A stretch of DNA of 7,358 nt from an uncultured Chthoniobacterales bacterium. GTDB lineage: Bacteria; Verrucomicrobiota; Verrucomicrobiia; Chthoniobacterales; UBA10450. The notes beneath the pieces are model-generated. The model did not search any database. It worked only from the letters and a program-made list of their open reading frames with translations, and had not been told where the DNA came from. Position numbers and translations under genes: made by a program. The stretch lies in assembly GCA_955652155.1 (NCBI GenBank), contig CATPAT010000268.1, forward strand, positions 1 through 7,358, written 5' to 3'. This document shows positions 1-6,177 of the stretch, one piece after another; position 1 is the first letter of the stretch; each line of letters starts with the position of its first letter.

Positions 1-19
1 AGTCCCCGCACGTCCGTTT

Positions 20-247
20 ATGGAAAAGATTGACGGGCTCACCGGCTTAACCAACAAGATCGCGGCCAGGCTCGCGACTAAGCCCGAGATTTTCATCATT
101 CATCCGGCGGAACTCCGGATTTTGCGATCAATGTCCGATCAGGATCTTCGTGCGTTCGCAGCGGAGAATGGCTGGGGCGTGGTCCGTCGCCTCGGCGGGC
201 GGCAGATTGAATTTTACAACGACGCAAGCGTGCGTGAGAAGACGTAG
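20..247 (+). CDS. Small hypothetical protein, possibly 5'-truncated by the window edge
   Basis: A 75-residue ORF that I do not recognise. It has a mixed charged/hydrophobic composition with a likely helix-rich start (KIDGLTGLTNKIAARLATKP) and a compact C-terminal part containing AENGWGVVRRLGGRQIEFYN, which reads like a small folded globular domain. No signal peptide, membrane segment or cysteine is seen. The frame stays open upstream of the ATG to the first bases of the window and no Shine-Dalgarno-like sequence precedes this ATG, so the true start may lie outside and this may be the C-terminal part of a longer protein. It ends 25 bases before the stop codon of the large minus-strand gene, so the two genes converge. 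Conventional composition and the absence of low-complexity sequence support real coding, but function is unknown. Confidence 0.5.
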   Translation: MEKIDGLTGLTNKIAARLATKPEIFIIHPAELRILRSMSDQDLRAFAAENGWGVVRRLGGRQIEFYNDASVREKT

Positions 248-272
248 CTCCTACTGATCAACACGCGGCTGT

Positions 273-3020
273 TTAGTTGATCGTGAAAGTGGCAGTGGCG
301 ACCGCGCTATTGCTCAGGCCGTTCTTCACTCCGATTGCCTTGACCGTTTTAGTCCCAGCGCCGCTCAGCGTAATACCGTCGGAAGTATAAAGCGATGAAC
401 TCGTAGTCGGAGTGCTTCCGTTAGTCGTGTAGAAGATGGTTGCGCCCGCCGTATTGCAGAAAACGCGCACCACGACTTTTCTCGAAAACGTTCCGCCGTT
501 CGGTGAGAAAAGGGGCGTCGCAACTGTGTTGGCCGGAGTAGGAGTTGGAGTGACCGTCGGCGTTGGTGATGCTGTGGGCGTGGGAGTTGGCGTTGGCGTT
601 ACTGTGGGCGTAGGAGTTGGCGTTGCGGTGGGCGTAGGAGTTGGTGTCGGAGTGGCGGTTGGGGTCGGCGTCGGAGTGGCTGAAGGATTGAACGCTTTGT
701 AGGTGTAATAATTCGATACCCATGAATTGTTGACTTGAGAAGCGAGCCTCACGTAAACGGTCCGACCGTCGGCGGGAATATTATTTACCGTGGTCGAGAG
801 CACATGCAGTTGGGACGGGGAATAGTAAATGTCGATGCCGTTCTGCGAACTCCCCAGAGTGAGTGCATAGGCTGTAGCACTACCCGCAGTCCATTGGAAG
901 GTAACGCTCGACGAGTTGAAAGTGGAGCCCGGCGGCGGGTTTAGCATGACGGCTGGGCCTGTCGGCAGTGGTGTAGGCGTCGGCGTCGGTCCACCCAACC
1001 CGACGATCAAAATTCCATTGCCAGTTGCGGATTGACCATCTGGATTAGTGATGGTGACGTTTTGATTTCCATTGCCCGCGCCAGTGGTATTCAGATCCAA
1101 CGTCACGTGCGTCGGATCGACATAGGTGACGGAGTTAACCGTGACACCGCCGGTCACGCTCGCGCCGATCCGTTTTGCAAAGCCTGTTCCAGGATCGAAA
1201 AATCCAGATCCTGACGCGGAGCTGCCCGTGACGGTCACCGTCACGGAAGATTGGCCAAGGGCGACGCTCGAATTAACGGACGCTGGGGTAGCTGGCGGCG
1301 GCGCGAGTAACTTTGCTACCGCGACAGCGTAACTGTCAGTGTCGTCACAGAACTCCTGGATGGTCCACATCGTCATGTCGTCGTCTGGATCGACACTGGT
1401 GAAGGAATAATCTCCCCATCGATGCGGACTGCCGTCGGACGGGTTGTAAGAGGTGCTGCTCGCGGTGAAAAGTGTCGGAGCGTTGACTGTTCCTAGCGCG
1501 TCTGTTGCGAGACGCCCTGTCGTAGCCGCGTTAATGCGGAAAGCTGGTCCGGCACTGCTAAATCCAAACGCCGCGTGTCCTTGGCCAGACACCACAACAG
1601 ACGGAATCCAAAACCACCGAGCAGAAGAAGCGAACTGTGCTGAATCGTAAATGGTCCCGGACTCAACCACTGTCGGTGTTCCTGAGCCGACCGGCACACT
1701 CAGTTCGTACCAGCGCACTGCATCGCGATCCTTACTAGGAGATGCGACTCCAGTGGCGTCTACGGCGATGTTATGCGCCGTCCACAACCGGCCGTTGCGA
1801 ATGTGGGCCGCAAACAACCGGTCATCGAGCGCATCGACCTGTCCGCTCGTTCCGCTGGCGTTGACGTTAATCGGCGGCGCCGTGGCATCAACGGTGATCG
1901 CGATGTTTCCAGAAATCGTCGGAGTTCCGCCCGGATTGCTGATTCGACGCAGAACTAGTCTTCCAAAAGTGCTGTCGCTTGGTCCAATGATGTATCCCTC
2001 GGCCGCGGCGGGATCGTAGTTGTCGACACCGCGCGGGCTGTCGGGTCCGTCCCCGCCTGTGATAAGCCCGCGGAACGCCGTCACCACGATTGGTCCGCCG
2101 TTCAATATCGAACTCTTGCGGACGACAAAAGCGGACGTGCCAGCGAAACAGTTTGATGTGCAGTTGGCGACAAACATGTTCCCCCCGATATAGAGCGCGT
2201 TATTGTCTACGCCCAAGGAGTCGTAATCGAGGAATTCTCCGGTACTGCTCGTCTGTCCGATCATGTCCTGCTGGATATAGTAAAAACTCCACACCGTGCT
2301 CGCGCTGATGACGCCATTGCTGGCTGCGTCCGACACCGCGATAAGAGCGCGATTCGGTTTGTCGCCAATACTGCTGAACGAACTGCTTGGCACATCGATG
2401 ATGGCCAGAATCCAGCGCTTGGTCAGCCGGTCGAAACGAATCTGCGGGTCACTGGTAAAATTGACGAAACCTTTCGTCATCACAGAGCTAAAGAACGTGT
2501 CCGGATCGGCATTAATCACTCCGTCCGCCACCCCAGTCGTCTTGTTGAATGTCCTTAGCAGGCCGTTAACGAAGACGAAGAATTGGGACGGGCCCACTGC
2601 GCCCATCGAATCTGGCGGGAAGGCGTTCGTGTCGTACAGGTGCCCGCCGATGAAGCTGAATCCCACTGTTTGGGCAGTGTGGGGACCAGCCGCGATATCG
2701 GTTGATGCAGTCGTACTCGCAGAAACGCTTCGTGCCGGCTTGGGCGGAGTCTGCGGGTTGAAACGAGCTCCCGGATCTTGCGGTCGATTTTCGCGGCCGG
2801 GGATCTCAAACTCGCGCTTAATATAAACGTTCTTCCGCGGTCCCTGCGCGGCGGAGTCGGCCATAATATCAGCCGTGCCGCGTTCCACCGCGCGCTCGCC
2901 CACTGATTCTTGACCGCGAATCCGCTCCGGCGCGGGACCGGCAATCTGACCAGACCCTGCGCCCACGCAGAGAAAGAACAGAGCACACGGGCCGGCGATA
3001 CGAAAACGCGATGTTAACAT
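273..3020 (-). CDS. Large secreted multidomain protein with Thr-Pro linker and chitobiase-like C-terminal domain
   Basis: About 915 residues from the ATG at 3020. The first residues, MLTSRFR followed by IAGPCALFFLCVGAG, form a signal peptide, so export is expected. The next ~70 residues are polar and disordered. Residues ~115-570 form a beta-rich region with signatures PDSMGAVGPSQFFVFVNG near its start and WGDYSFTSVDPDDDMTMWTI near its end, a pattern I associate with exported proteins of unknown function, possibly a beta-propeller. Residues ~573-670 look IPT/TIG-like (ending VTITNPDGQSATGNG), ~688-780 FN3-like, 781-829 are a Thr-Pro linker, and ~830-915 match the chitobiase/hexosaminidase C-terminal type (IFYTTNGSTPTTSS). 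No catalytic site is recognised; a surface or adhesive role is inferred. The frame extends to a GTG at 3104 and has another ATG at 3038, but only the 3038 or 3020 starts place the signal peptide near the N-terminus, and a promoter-like sequence covers the region just inside the GTG start. Confidence 0.85.
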   Translation of the reverse strand: MLTSRFRIAGPCALFFLCVGAGSGQIAGPAPERIRGQESVGERAVERGTADIMADSAAQGPRKNVYIKREFEIPGRENRPQDPGARFNPQTPPKPARSVSASTTASTDIAAGPHTAQTVGFSFIGGHLYDTNAFPPDSMGAVGPSQFFVFVNGLLRTFNKTTGVADGVINADPDTFFSSVMTKGFVNFTSDPQIRFDRLTKRWILAIIDVPSSSFSSIGDKPNRALIAVSDAASNGVISASTVWSFYYIQQDMIGQTSSTGEFLDYDSLGVDNNALYIGGNMFVANCTSNCFAGTSAFVVRKSSILNGGPIVVTAFRGLITGGDGPDSPRGVDNYDPAAAEGYIIGPSDSTFGRLVLRRISNPGGTPTISGNIAITVDATAPPINVNASGTSGQVDALDDRLFAAHIRNGRLWTAHNIAVDATGVASPSKDRDAVRWYELSVPVGSGTPTVVESGTIYDSAQFASSARWFWIPSVVVSGQGHAAFGFSSAGPAFRINAATTGRLATDALGTVNAPTLFTASSTSYNPSDGSPHRWGDYSFTSVDPDDDMTMWTIQEFCDDTDSYAVAVAKLLAPPPATPASVNSSVALGQSSVTVTVTGSSASGSGFFDPGTGFAKRIGASVTGGVTVNSVTYVDPTHVTLDLNTTGAGNGNQNVTITNPDGQSATGNGILIVGLGGPTPTPTPLPTGPAVMLNPPPGSTFNSSSVTFQWTAGSATAYALTLGSSQNGIDIYYSPSQLHVLSTTVNNIPADGRTVYVRLASQVNNSWVSNYYTYKAFNPSATPTPTPTATPTPTPTPTATPTPTPTVTPTPTPTPTASPTPTVTPTPTPANTVATPLFSPNGGTFSRKVVVRVFCNTAGATIFYTTNGSTPTTSSSLYTSDGITLSGAGTKTVKAIGVKNGLSNSAVATATFTIN
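534..680 (-). repeat. Thr-Pro-rich linker encoded by a degenerate tandem repeat
   Basis: These 49 codons encode alternating Thr-Pro interrupted every 8-10 residues by Ala, Val or Ser. At DNA level the 17-base unit GTGGGCGTAGGAGTTGG (plus strand) occurs exactly at 604-620 and 628-644, a 24-base period, and with one mismatch at 574-590. Such Pro-Thr linkers typically join domains of exported proteins as extended spacers. Here it separates the FN3-like module from the chitobiase-like C-terminal domain. Repeat length could vary between strains by slippage. Long open frames on the opposite strand here (Val-Gly repeats) and in another minus frame (Asn/His/Ser repeats) are by-products of the repeat. 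Confidence 0.9.
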
Positions 3021-3083
3021 ACTGTTCGGGAGGAGCATAAAAGCGCAGCTAGATTGGTGCCGTGGGGAGCAAGAGGGCGGGTG

Positions 3084-3111
3084 ATTATCTCCACCTTTGA
3101 ACACAACGCAA
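3084..3111 (-). promoter_or_regulatory. Candidate promoter of the large secreted protein gene
   Basis: On the minus strand, TTGCGT (3111-3106) is separated by 16 bases from GATAAT (3089-3084), which matches the sigma-70 -10 consensus at five of six positions; the -35 matches at three. It lies between thiG and the secreted-protein gene, 45 bases before the ATG at 3038 and 63 before the ATG at 3020. If real, it makes the GTG start at 3104 impossible and separates this gene from thiG transcriptionally. The evidence is sequence resemblance only, and promoter consensus in this lineage is not certain. Confidence 0.3.
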
Positions 3112-3138
3112 ATCGAATTGTTGCGCTCGAGTTTTTTT

Positions 3139-3945
3139 TCAGTCGGGCTGGGTCTGACTCGAAAAATACGCCGTCAGCGGACTTGTCGCCGAAGCCGTCC
3201 GATGCTTCTCGCCCAAACCAATTTCGTGTGCTTCGCGGCCTGCCTCGATCGCTTTTTTGAATGCTTGCGCCATGCGGACCGGGTCAGACGCGATTGCGAT
3301 CGCGGTATTCACCAAAACTGCGTCTGCGCCCATTTCCATCGCTTCAGCCGCCTGACTCGGGGCACCCAGACCTGCATCGACAACGACTGGAACAGTCGCC
3401 TGCTCGATAATGATTTCAATTTGCGGGCGAGTTTCGATTCCCCGGTTGCTGCCGATCGGCGAGCCGAGCGGCATGACCGTGGCGGTACCGACATCTTGCA
3501 AGCGTTTCGCCAGCACCGGATCCGCATTGATGTATGGCAGCACGGTGAATCCCTCTTTTACCAGAGTTTCAGCCGCGGCCAGTGTTTCCACTGGATCCGG
3601 CAATAAATAGCGCGGGTCGGGATGAATCTCGAGCTTGATCCAGGTCGGCAAACCGGCACTCGCTGCCAAACGCGCCACCCGTACCGCTTCTTCGGCGTTC
3701 CGTGCTCCACTCGTGTTTGGCAAAAGCAGAAATCGTTTCGGATCGATAAAATCCAAAATGTTTGCGAACGGATCATGCTTGCCGGAAAGATCGGCCCGTC
3801 GCAAGGCCACGGTCACAATTTCGGTCCCGCTCGCCAACAGCGCGTCCCGCATCAATTCGTTTGAGGCGAACTTTCCGGTACCGACCAGCAATCGCGAGGT
3901 GAACTCGCGGTCGGCGATCTTTAGCTTGGAAGGCTTGTCCGACAT
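3139..3945 (-). CDS. thiG: Thiazole synthase ThiG
   Basis: 268 residues, near the usual 255-270 for the family. ThiG is a cytoplasmic TIM-barrel enzyme that builds the thiazole phosphate of thiamine from 1-deoxy-xylulose 5-phosphate, dehydroglycine and sulfur delivered as ThiS thiocarboxylate. Seen in the sequence: the N-terminal family signature SRLLVGTGKF (residues 17-26), LPNTSGA (75-81), the WIKLEI strand carrying Lys104, expected to form the imine with the sugar substrate, VMPLGSPIGSNRGI (157-170) and the phosphate-binding end VVVDAGLGAPSQAAEAMEMGADAVLVNTAIA (188-217, abridged in the family as DAG.G.PS.A..AME.G). The ATG at 3945 fits the family N-terminus; no clear Shine-Dalgarno precedes it. 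No thiS, thiF, thiH or thiO lies in the window, and there is no ThiS fusion at either end. I saw no TPP riboswitch upstream. Confidence 0.97.
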   Translation of the reverse strand: MSDKPSKLKIADREFTSRLLVGTGKFASNELMRDALLASGTEIVTVALRRADLSGKHDPFANILDFIDPKRFLLLPNTSGARNAEEAVRVARLAASAGLPTWIKLEIHPDPRYLLPDPVETLAAAETLVKEGFTVLPYINADPVLAKRLQDVGTATVMPLGSPIGSNRGIETRPQIEIIIEQATVPVVVDAGLGAPSQAAEAMEMGADAVLVNTAIAIASDPVRMAQAFKKAIEAGREAHEIGLGEKHRTASATSPLTAYFSSQTQPD

Positions 3946-4107
3946 TCAGGAAACAATAACGAATTTATACGCGCTCGCGAATTTCGCAGCTTCCCTGAAT
4001 TTGTAGAAGGTGCAGGCTTAGTTCAACGGTACATTAAACGATACAAAACCGGCGGGTACCAAGCCATGCTCAAGAAGGCATTTAAACGCCCGCTGAATTT
4101 ACATTAA
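3925..4107 (+). pseudogene. Stop-free stretch resembling the C-terminus of an unknown protein
   Basis: The thiG-methyltransferase gap (3946-4127) has no complete gene, but its plus strand has a 60-codon open stretch ending in TAA at 4105-4107. From 3991 it reads FPEFVEGAGLVQRYIKRYKT and goes on through GGYQAMLKKAF to KRPLNLH, which looks like natural protein: an amphipathic, Lys/Arg-rich helix with aromatic residues and a tidy end. There is no ATG, GTG or TTG before 4066, and the upstream part overlaps thiG antisense, so it cannot be a complete gene. It could be the 3' remnant of a gene displaced when the neighbouring methyltransferase arrived, or chance. I do not recognise the family. The last 20 bases before the methyltransferase stop show nothing further. 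Confidence 0.3.
3964..3969 (-). promoter_or_regulatory. Possible -10 element for thiG
   Basis: TATAAA on the minus strand sits 18 bases before the thiG ATG and matches the sigma-70 -10 consensus at five of six positions. No convincing -35 hexamer is found 16-18 bases further up. If used, the leader would be only about a dozen bases, which leaves no room for a riboswitch. Weak call based on a six-base match. Confidence 0.2.
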
Positions 4108-4127
4108 TTGGCAGCGAAATACTGACT

Positions 4128-4973
4128 TTAGACTTTTCGGATCTGTGGCGTCGCTCCAACGGTCTTCAACTCCTCGCCTGCAACACGGAGGTATTCGCCA
4201 TCGATTTCGAAGCCGACAAACTTCGCAACACGAGATTCTGCGGCGGCAAGTGCAGCGTGTCCGATACCCAGAAAAGGATCCAGCACAGACGATTTGCCAT
4301 TCTTACCGTGTAGACGAATGCATTGCGCGGCGAGTTCGGTCGGGAAAGTAGCTGGATGAGGGCGATCTTTGGCACGATTCATTATTGTCTTGTAGGGGAT
4401 GAACCACGTGTTGCCTTTGCATTTTAGATCGTCTCCATTGGTGTGCGACCAACGAGTGATATTTGATTTGTCGGAATAAGGCACTCCGACGGCCTTCCGA
4501 TCTAATCGTGTATTTCCGTTTGGCGTTAGGTGAAAAACGTATTCGTGACAATCATTCACGAACCGATCCGACTTGATCGGCTTATAATGACCGATTTGCC
4601 GCTCAGACCCTTTCTCTGGAACCGCAATTGATTTGATCCAATGGATTGTATTTTGAAGGCGAAAGAGTTTTCGGCGATTAACAATCCGATCGACCAAGAG
4701 GTGCGGTAAGAGTGGCGATCTCAATGACCCGCTTACATTCAAAAACAACGAGCCGTCTTCCTTCATGACGTGCCGGATTTGAGATGTCCAAGAATCCGTC
4801 CAATTGAGATATTCGTCCCAGTCGCGGGCATCGGCATAGGATCGGTAGCGGACGCCGAGATTGTATGGAGGCGAAGTGACGCAAATATTTATCGATGCCG
4901 GACCAACGTGTCTCTGTAAGCCAGTGACACAATCACCCCAAAACAATCTGAATTCAGGCATCCTCTTTTTCAT
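4128..4973 (-). CDS. Beta-class site-specific DNA methyltransferase (N4-cytosine or N6-adenine)
   Basis: 281 residues, complete. It transfers methyl from S-adenosylmethionine to an exocyclic amino group in DNA. Motif IV, TSPPYNLG (33-40), comes before the SAM-binding motif I, LDPFLGIGHAALA (231-243), with the acidic GFEID (254-258) after it; this order defines the beta class. Further family signatures are GDCVTGL (13-19), FVNDCHEYVFHLT (138-150), GNTWFIPYKTI (187-197) and RPHPATFP (204-211). SPPY rather than DPPY favours N4-cytosine, but this family is mixed and the modified base cannot be fixed by eye. Motif I carries His-Ala where Ser/Thr-Thr is common. The ATG at 4973 gives MKKRMPEFRLFWGDC; an internal ATG at 4961 is possible and neither has a good ribosome site. 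No endonuclease, specificity subunit or control protein is adjacent. Base composition is visibly more AT-rich than thiG and the genes to the right, suggesting horizontal acquisition. Confidence 0.93.
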   Translation of the reverse strand: MKKRMPEFRLFWGDCVTGLQRHVGPASINICVTSPPYNLGVRYRSYADARDWDEYLNWTDSWTSQIRHVMKEDGSLFLNVSGSLRSPLLPHLLVDRIVNRRKLFRLQNTIHWIKSIAVPEKGSERQIGHYKPIKSDRFVNDCHEYVFHLTPNGNTRLDRKAVGVPYSDKSNITRWSHTNGDDLKCKGNTWFIPYKTIMNRAKDRPHPATFPTELAAQCIRLHGKNGKSSVLDPFLGIGHAALAAAESRVAKFVGFEIDGEYLRVAGEELKTVGATPQIRKV

Positions 4974-5044
4974 GGCACTGCTACACGTGAAACAGAGCCC
5001 TGATTTTCAAGAGTACAAGGGGGAATATTCAGCGCAAGGGATAA

Positions 5045-5087
5045 GTGAATATATTGTGAATAATGTGTGAATTTCTCTATTCACAAT
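5045..5087. promoter_or_regulatory. Phased GTGAAT repeats and 10-bp inverted repeat upstream of the methyltransferase gene
   Basis: In the AT-rich gap between the methyltransferase start and the OB-HD gene stop, GTGAAT occurs at 5045, 5056 and 5067, exactly 11 bp apart, about one DNA turn. The middle copy lies in ATTGTGAATA (5053-5062), which has a perfect inverted partner TATTCACAAT (5078-5087) across a 15-base loop. A further inverted pair, ATATTCA (5025-5031) and TGAATAT (5046-5052), shares the first copy. A TATATT -10-like hexamer on the minus strand (5053-5048) overlaps the array, so a bound protein would cover a methyltransferase promoter. An operator is the leading reading. A transcription terminator for the OB-HD gene is possible, but the stem is AT-rich and lacks a T tract. 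Confidence 0.45.
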
Positions 5088-6151
5088 TAGAGGAGGTCGC
5101 CGTCCTTTACCGCCGCCGGCGTCGCCGATGCCTGGAATTTTTGCAGAGATCTGACCAGATTTGCTGGCAGCGGCCAAACGCGTTCGAAGATGCGCGGCGC
5201 CAGTGGCTTCGCGGTCATGTAGCCGGCAGCAAACATTTCCAGCCGCGCATCCAGATTGTCGATGTAATGCAACGTCATCGATTCCGGCGTGCGCGGTTCC
5301 ACCGGAGAACCAAATTCCTTTTCGCCATGGTGCGAAGCCACCAAATGCAAAAGGTGGACGCGAACGTCTTCCGATGGCGGCGACAAATTCTTCCACGCCT
5401 CCGCATCTTCTGCGCTGAGTTTTCGCCAGAGCGCATTCACAACTTCGATTCCGATCGAAATATGGCCGACCAGTTCGCCCAATTCGTCGTAGCCCATCAC
5501 GAATCCGTTTTCGGGAAGCGCGTTTTCCCAGAGCTTGCCACTATCGTGGAATAAAATTCCGGCCAACAGAAGATCGGCATTCAATTGCGGATAAAGCGGC
5601 GCAACCACCATCGCAACGCGCATCATTTGCGCCGTGTGTTCGACCAATCCGCCGCGCCGAGCGTGGTGATATTTACGCGCCGCTGCCGTGCGTCGAAAAC
5701 GCTCCTCGAAATCTTTCACAAAGGCGGCGCACAGCGCGCGCAAACGCGGATCGCCGATCGTCGCGATCGCCTCGAGGATGAATTGCCAATCTGCGTTTTG
5801 TTTTGCGCGCAGTTCGACCGGGCCTTGCAGCAATTCATTCTTCTCCTGTGGCGTTAGCGGTCGAATGGTCCACTTCTGTGCTTCGAGACCGTACTGCGAA
5901 TGCGAACTAAATTCGCCGGTCAGTTCGATGAAGCTTTCGTCAGTAAGTGAGCTGCATGCTTTGTAAGCAGGATGATCGCTCCAGACACGCAATGTCATCC
6001 GATCACAAGCGTCGGCCAGACTCAGTTCGCAGTACGGCTTTTGTTCACGAGTGAGCTTCGGCGCCGCGGATTCGACCTGGACGTGCACGCGCGCCGATAC
6101 CGCGCCGCTTTGCGCCGCCCGGCGAATTTCGCTGAGTGTCATCAACTGCAT
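5087..6151 (-). CDS. OB-fold/HD-domain protein, YhaM-like 3'-5' exoribonuclease
   Basis: 354 residues with the two-domain layout of the YhaM family, whose characterised members are metal-dependent 3'-5' exonucleases acting on RNA and single-stranded DNA in the cytoplasm. Residues ~17-100 fit a nucleic-acid-binding OB fold (ARVHVQVESAAPKLTREQKP, then a barrel with CELSLADACDRMTLRVWSD). Residues ~155-315 form an HD phosphohydrolase domain: YHHARRGGLVEHT (161-173), the metal-binding pair His202-Asp203 in GILFHDSGKLWE, His230 in GHISIG, the HHGEKEFGSP segment (274-283) and YIDNLDA (296-302). All expected metal ligands look present. The family is usually ~310-330 residues; the excess is in the C-terminal tail. 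The start at 6151 lies 26 bases after the sodC stop; an ATG at 6142 is an alternative. Co-transcription with sodC and the amidase gene is likely. Exoribonuclease activity is inferred from the family. Confidence 0.85.
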   Translation of the reverse strand: MQLMTLSEIRRAAQSGAVSARVHVQVESAAPKLTREQKPYCELSLADACDRMTLRVWSDHPAYKACSSLTDESFIELTGEFSSHSQYGLEAQKWTIRPLTPQEKNELLQGPVELRAKQNADWQFILEAIATIGDPRLRALCAAFVKDFEERFRRTAAARKYHHARRGGLVEHTAQMMRVAMVVAPLYPQLNADLLLAGILFHDSGKLWENALPENGFVMGYDELGELVGHISIGIEVVNALWRKLSAEDAEAWKNLSPPSEDVRVHLLHLVASHHGEKEFGSPVEPRTPESMTLHYIDNLDARLEMFAAGYMTAKPLAPRIFERVWPLPANLVRSLQKFQASATPAAVKDGDLL

Positions 6152-6177
6152 GTCGATCGCGGGGCTTGGCGCAGAGC

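Noticed and set aside
256..282. Inverted repeat GATCAAC/GTTGATC between the converging genes, a possible bidirectional terminator
   Set aside because: Only 7 bp with a 13-base loop and no T tract on either side; it also overlaps the last codons of the secreted-protein gene. Position is suggestive but the structure is too weak to call.
534..680. Repeat block as a CRISPR array
   Set aside because: The repeats are in-frame, degenerate, without spacers of unique sequence, and encode a Thr-Pro linker.
436..702. Plus-strand ORF rich in Val-Gly repeats, and a minus-strand Asn/His/Ser-rich ORF at 421-723
   Set aside because: Both are other-frame readings of the Thr-Pro repeat of the secreted protein.
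1651..2826. Long plus-strand open frames (1651-2019 and 2296-2826)
   Set aside because: They lie entirely antisense to the conserved core of the secreted protein and show no recognisable domain; high GC makes such antisense frames common.
3107..3139. CGCAA/TTGCG hairpin followed by eight T residues, like an intrinsic terminator on the plus strand
   Set aside because: No plus-strand gene runs into it, the stem is 5 bp, and six bases separate stem and T run. The T tract mostly encodes nothing on the minus strand and precedes the thiG stop by chance.
3097..4006. Plus-strand ORFs opposite thiG (3097-3606 and 3635-4006)
   Set aside because: Antisense to an unambiguous thiG and without recognisable protein features.
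3946..4127. TPP riboswitch or thiS gene upstream of thiG
   Set aside because: Neither the conserved CTGAGA/ACCTGA-type riboswitch elements nor a ThiS-like frame ending in Gly-Gly is present on the minus strand; it is interrupted by stops in all frames.
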